The notes below the pieces were generated by a model. That model ran no database searches, had not been told where the DNA came from, and saw only the letters and a list, made by a program, of their open reading frames with translations. 34,756 bases of DNA, from NCBI GenBank assembly GCA_902557705.1, contig CACEBI010000011.1, positions 1-34,756 on the forward strand, in the 5' to 3' direction. The translations under genes were made by a program, and so were the position numbers. The DNA is from an uncultured SAR86 cluster bacterium. GTDB lineage: Bacteria > Pseudomonadota > Gammaproteobacteria > Magnimaribacterales > D2472. Below are positions 34,505 through 34,756 of the stretch, in pieces. Positions within the stretch are counted from its first letter, which is position 1. Every line of letters begins with the position of its first letter.

Positions 34505-34756
34505 TTATAAGAATGCAATGTAATTGAAAGAGCAATTTCTACAATGCCTGTTTAATTTTATTTTTTCCTCTATATTTAGATCACCAAAGAAATAAACCTC
34601 AGTGCTGTCATGCTCCCATCCTATACCATCTAATGAGCTAAAACCATACTCGGTAATTAGCGCTTTTAATTTTTTCTTTTTCATCTTCTGATATATTTTC
34701 AGAAAATGACACATCATCAGCTACACCATCAAGAATTTCATGATCTTCTGTTGGAA
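34505..34756 (-). CDS. Partial protein of unknown function, apparent frameshift, C-terminal end
   Basis: The gene enters from the window edge on the - strand. Its first part (34756 to about 34670) reads TEDHEILDGVADDVSFSEN, then ISEDEKEK, an acidic stretch. The second part, in another frame, reads LKALITEYGFSSLDGIGWE, then a C-terminus with CRNC. The two join smoothly (EKEKLKALITEYGF) if one A is removed from the run of six A at 34670-34675. Neither frame alone gives a convincing protein. I recognise no family. The stop lies 13 bp before the OYE start region. Confidence 0.5.

Overview
The window is AT-rich (about one third G+C by eye) and densely coded, with short intergenic gaps. It looks like a streamlined surface-ocean gammaproteobacterium, most plausibly of the SAR86 type. 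Supporting traits are a TonB-dependent receptor, a GPH-type sugar symporter beside an intracellular GH3 glucosidase, an OxyR/KatG pair, a DMSP-demethylase-like GcvT protein, and a SAM-II/SAM-V-type riboswitch ahead of a betaine-homocysteine-methyltransferase-like gene. The assignment is inference; there is no rRNA or other phylogenetic marker here. SAM-V and CobST are also common in alphaproteobacteria.

Layout. From 1 to 10.9 kb all genes are on the + strand: the end of cobS, then cobT, then a tightly overlapping trio (diiron ferritin-like protein, exported beta-helix protein, exported diheme cytochrome). Next come a Bax-inhibitor-1-like membrane protein, a 59-residue membrane protein, a DUF305-LVIVD fusion, a type II pantothenate kinase and a sterol-desaturase-family enzyme. 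From 10.9 to 21.7 kb nearly everything is on the - strand: cysE, katG (with oxyR divergent), tRNA-Ala(UGC), a Fur-controlled siderophore receptor, doxX, hflX, a secreted unknown, the methyltransferase with its riboswitch, and a DUF2061 protein. Two tiny candidate ORFs lie at 19.2-19.5 kb on the + strand. From 21.7 to 28.5 kb is a sugar locus: GH3 (+) convergent with a Gfo/Idh/MocA-aldo/keto-reductase fusion and its GPH symporter (-), and a divergent alpha/beta hydrolase. From 28.5 kb to the end are an L-2-hydroxyglutarate-oxidase-like flavoprotein, the DmdA-like protein, a DUF411 protein, a tandem DsbA/HCCA-isomerase-like protein, and an old-yellow-enzyme gene and a partial gene that each carry an apparent one-base frameshift.

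Themes that link genes: one-carbon and sulfur metabolism (DmdA-like, BHMT-like with SAM riboswitch, CysE, possibly CobST); iron and peroxide defence (Fur box, TonB receptor, OxyR, KatG); possible copper handling (DUF305 fusion, DUF411); and glucoside uptake and oxidation (GPH, GH3, Gfo-AKR).

The most rewarding points are the SAM-type pseudoknot riboswitch at 21330-21382, the 22-bp perfect palindrome over the cobS stop and cobT start, the Fur-box promoter followed by a terminator-like leader hairpin, the diiron/beta-helix/diheme gene trio with an upstream 23-bp operator-like repeat, and two enzyme fusions.
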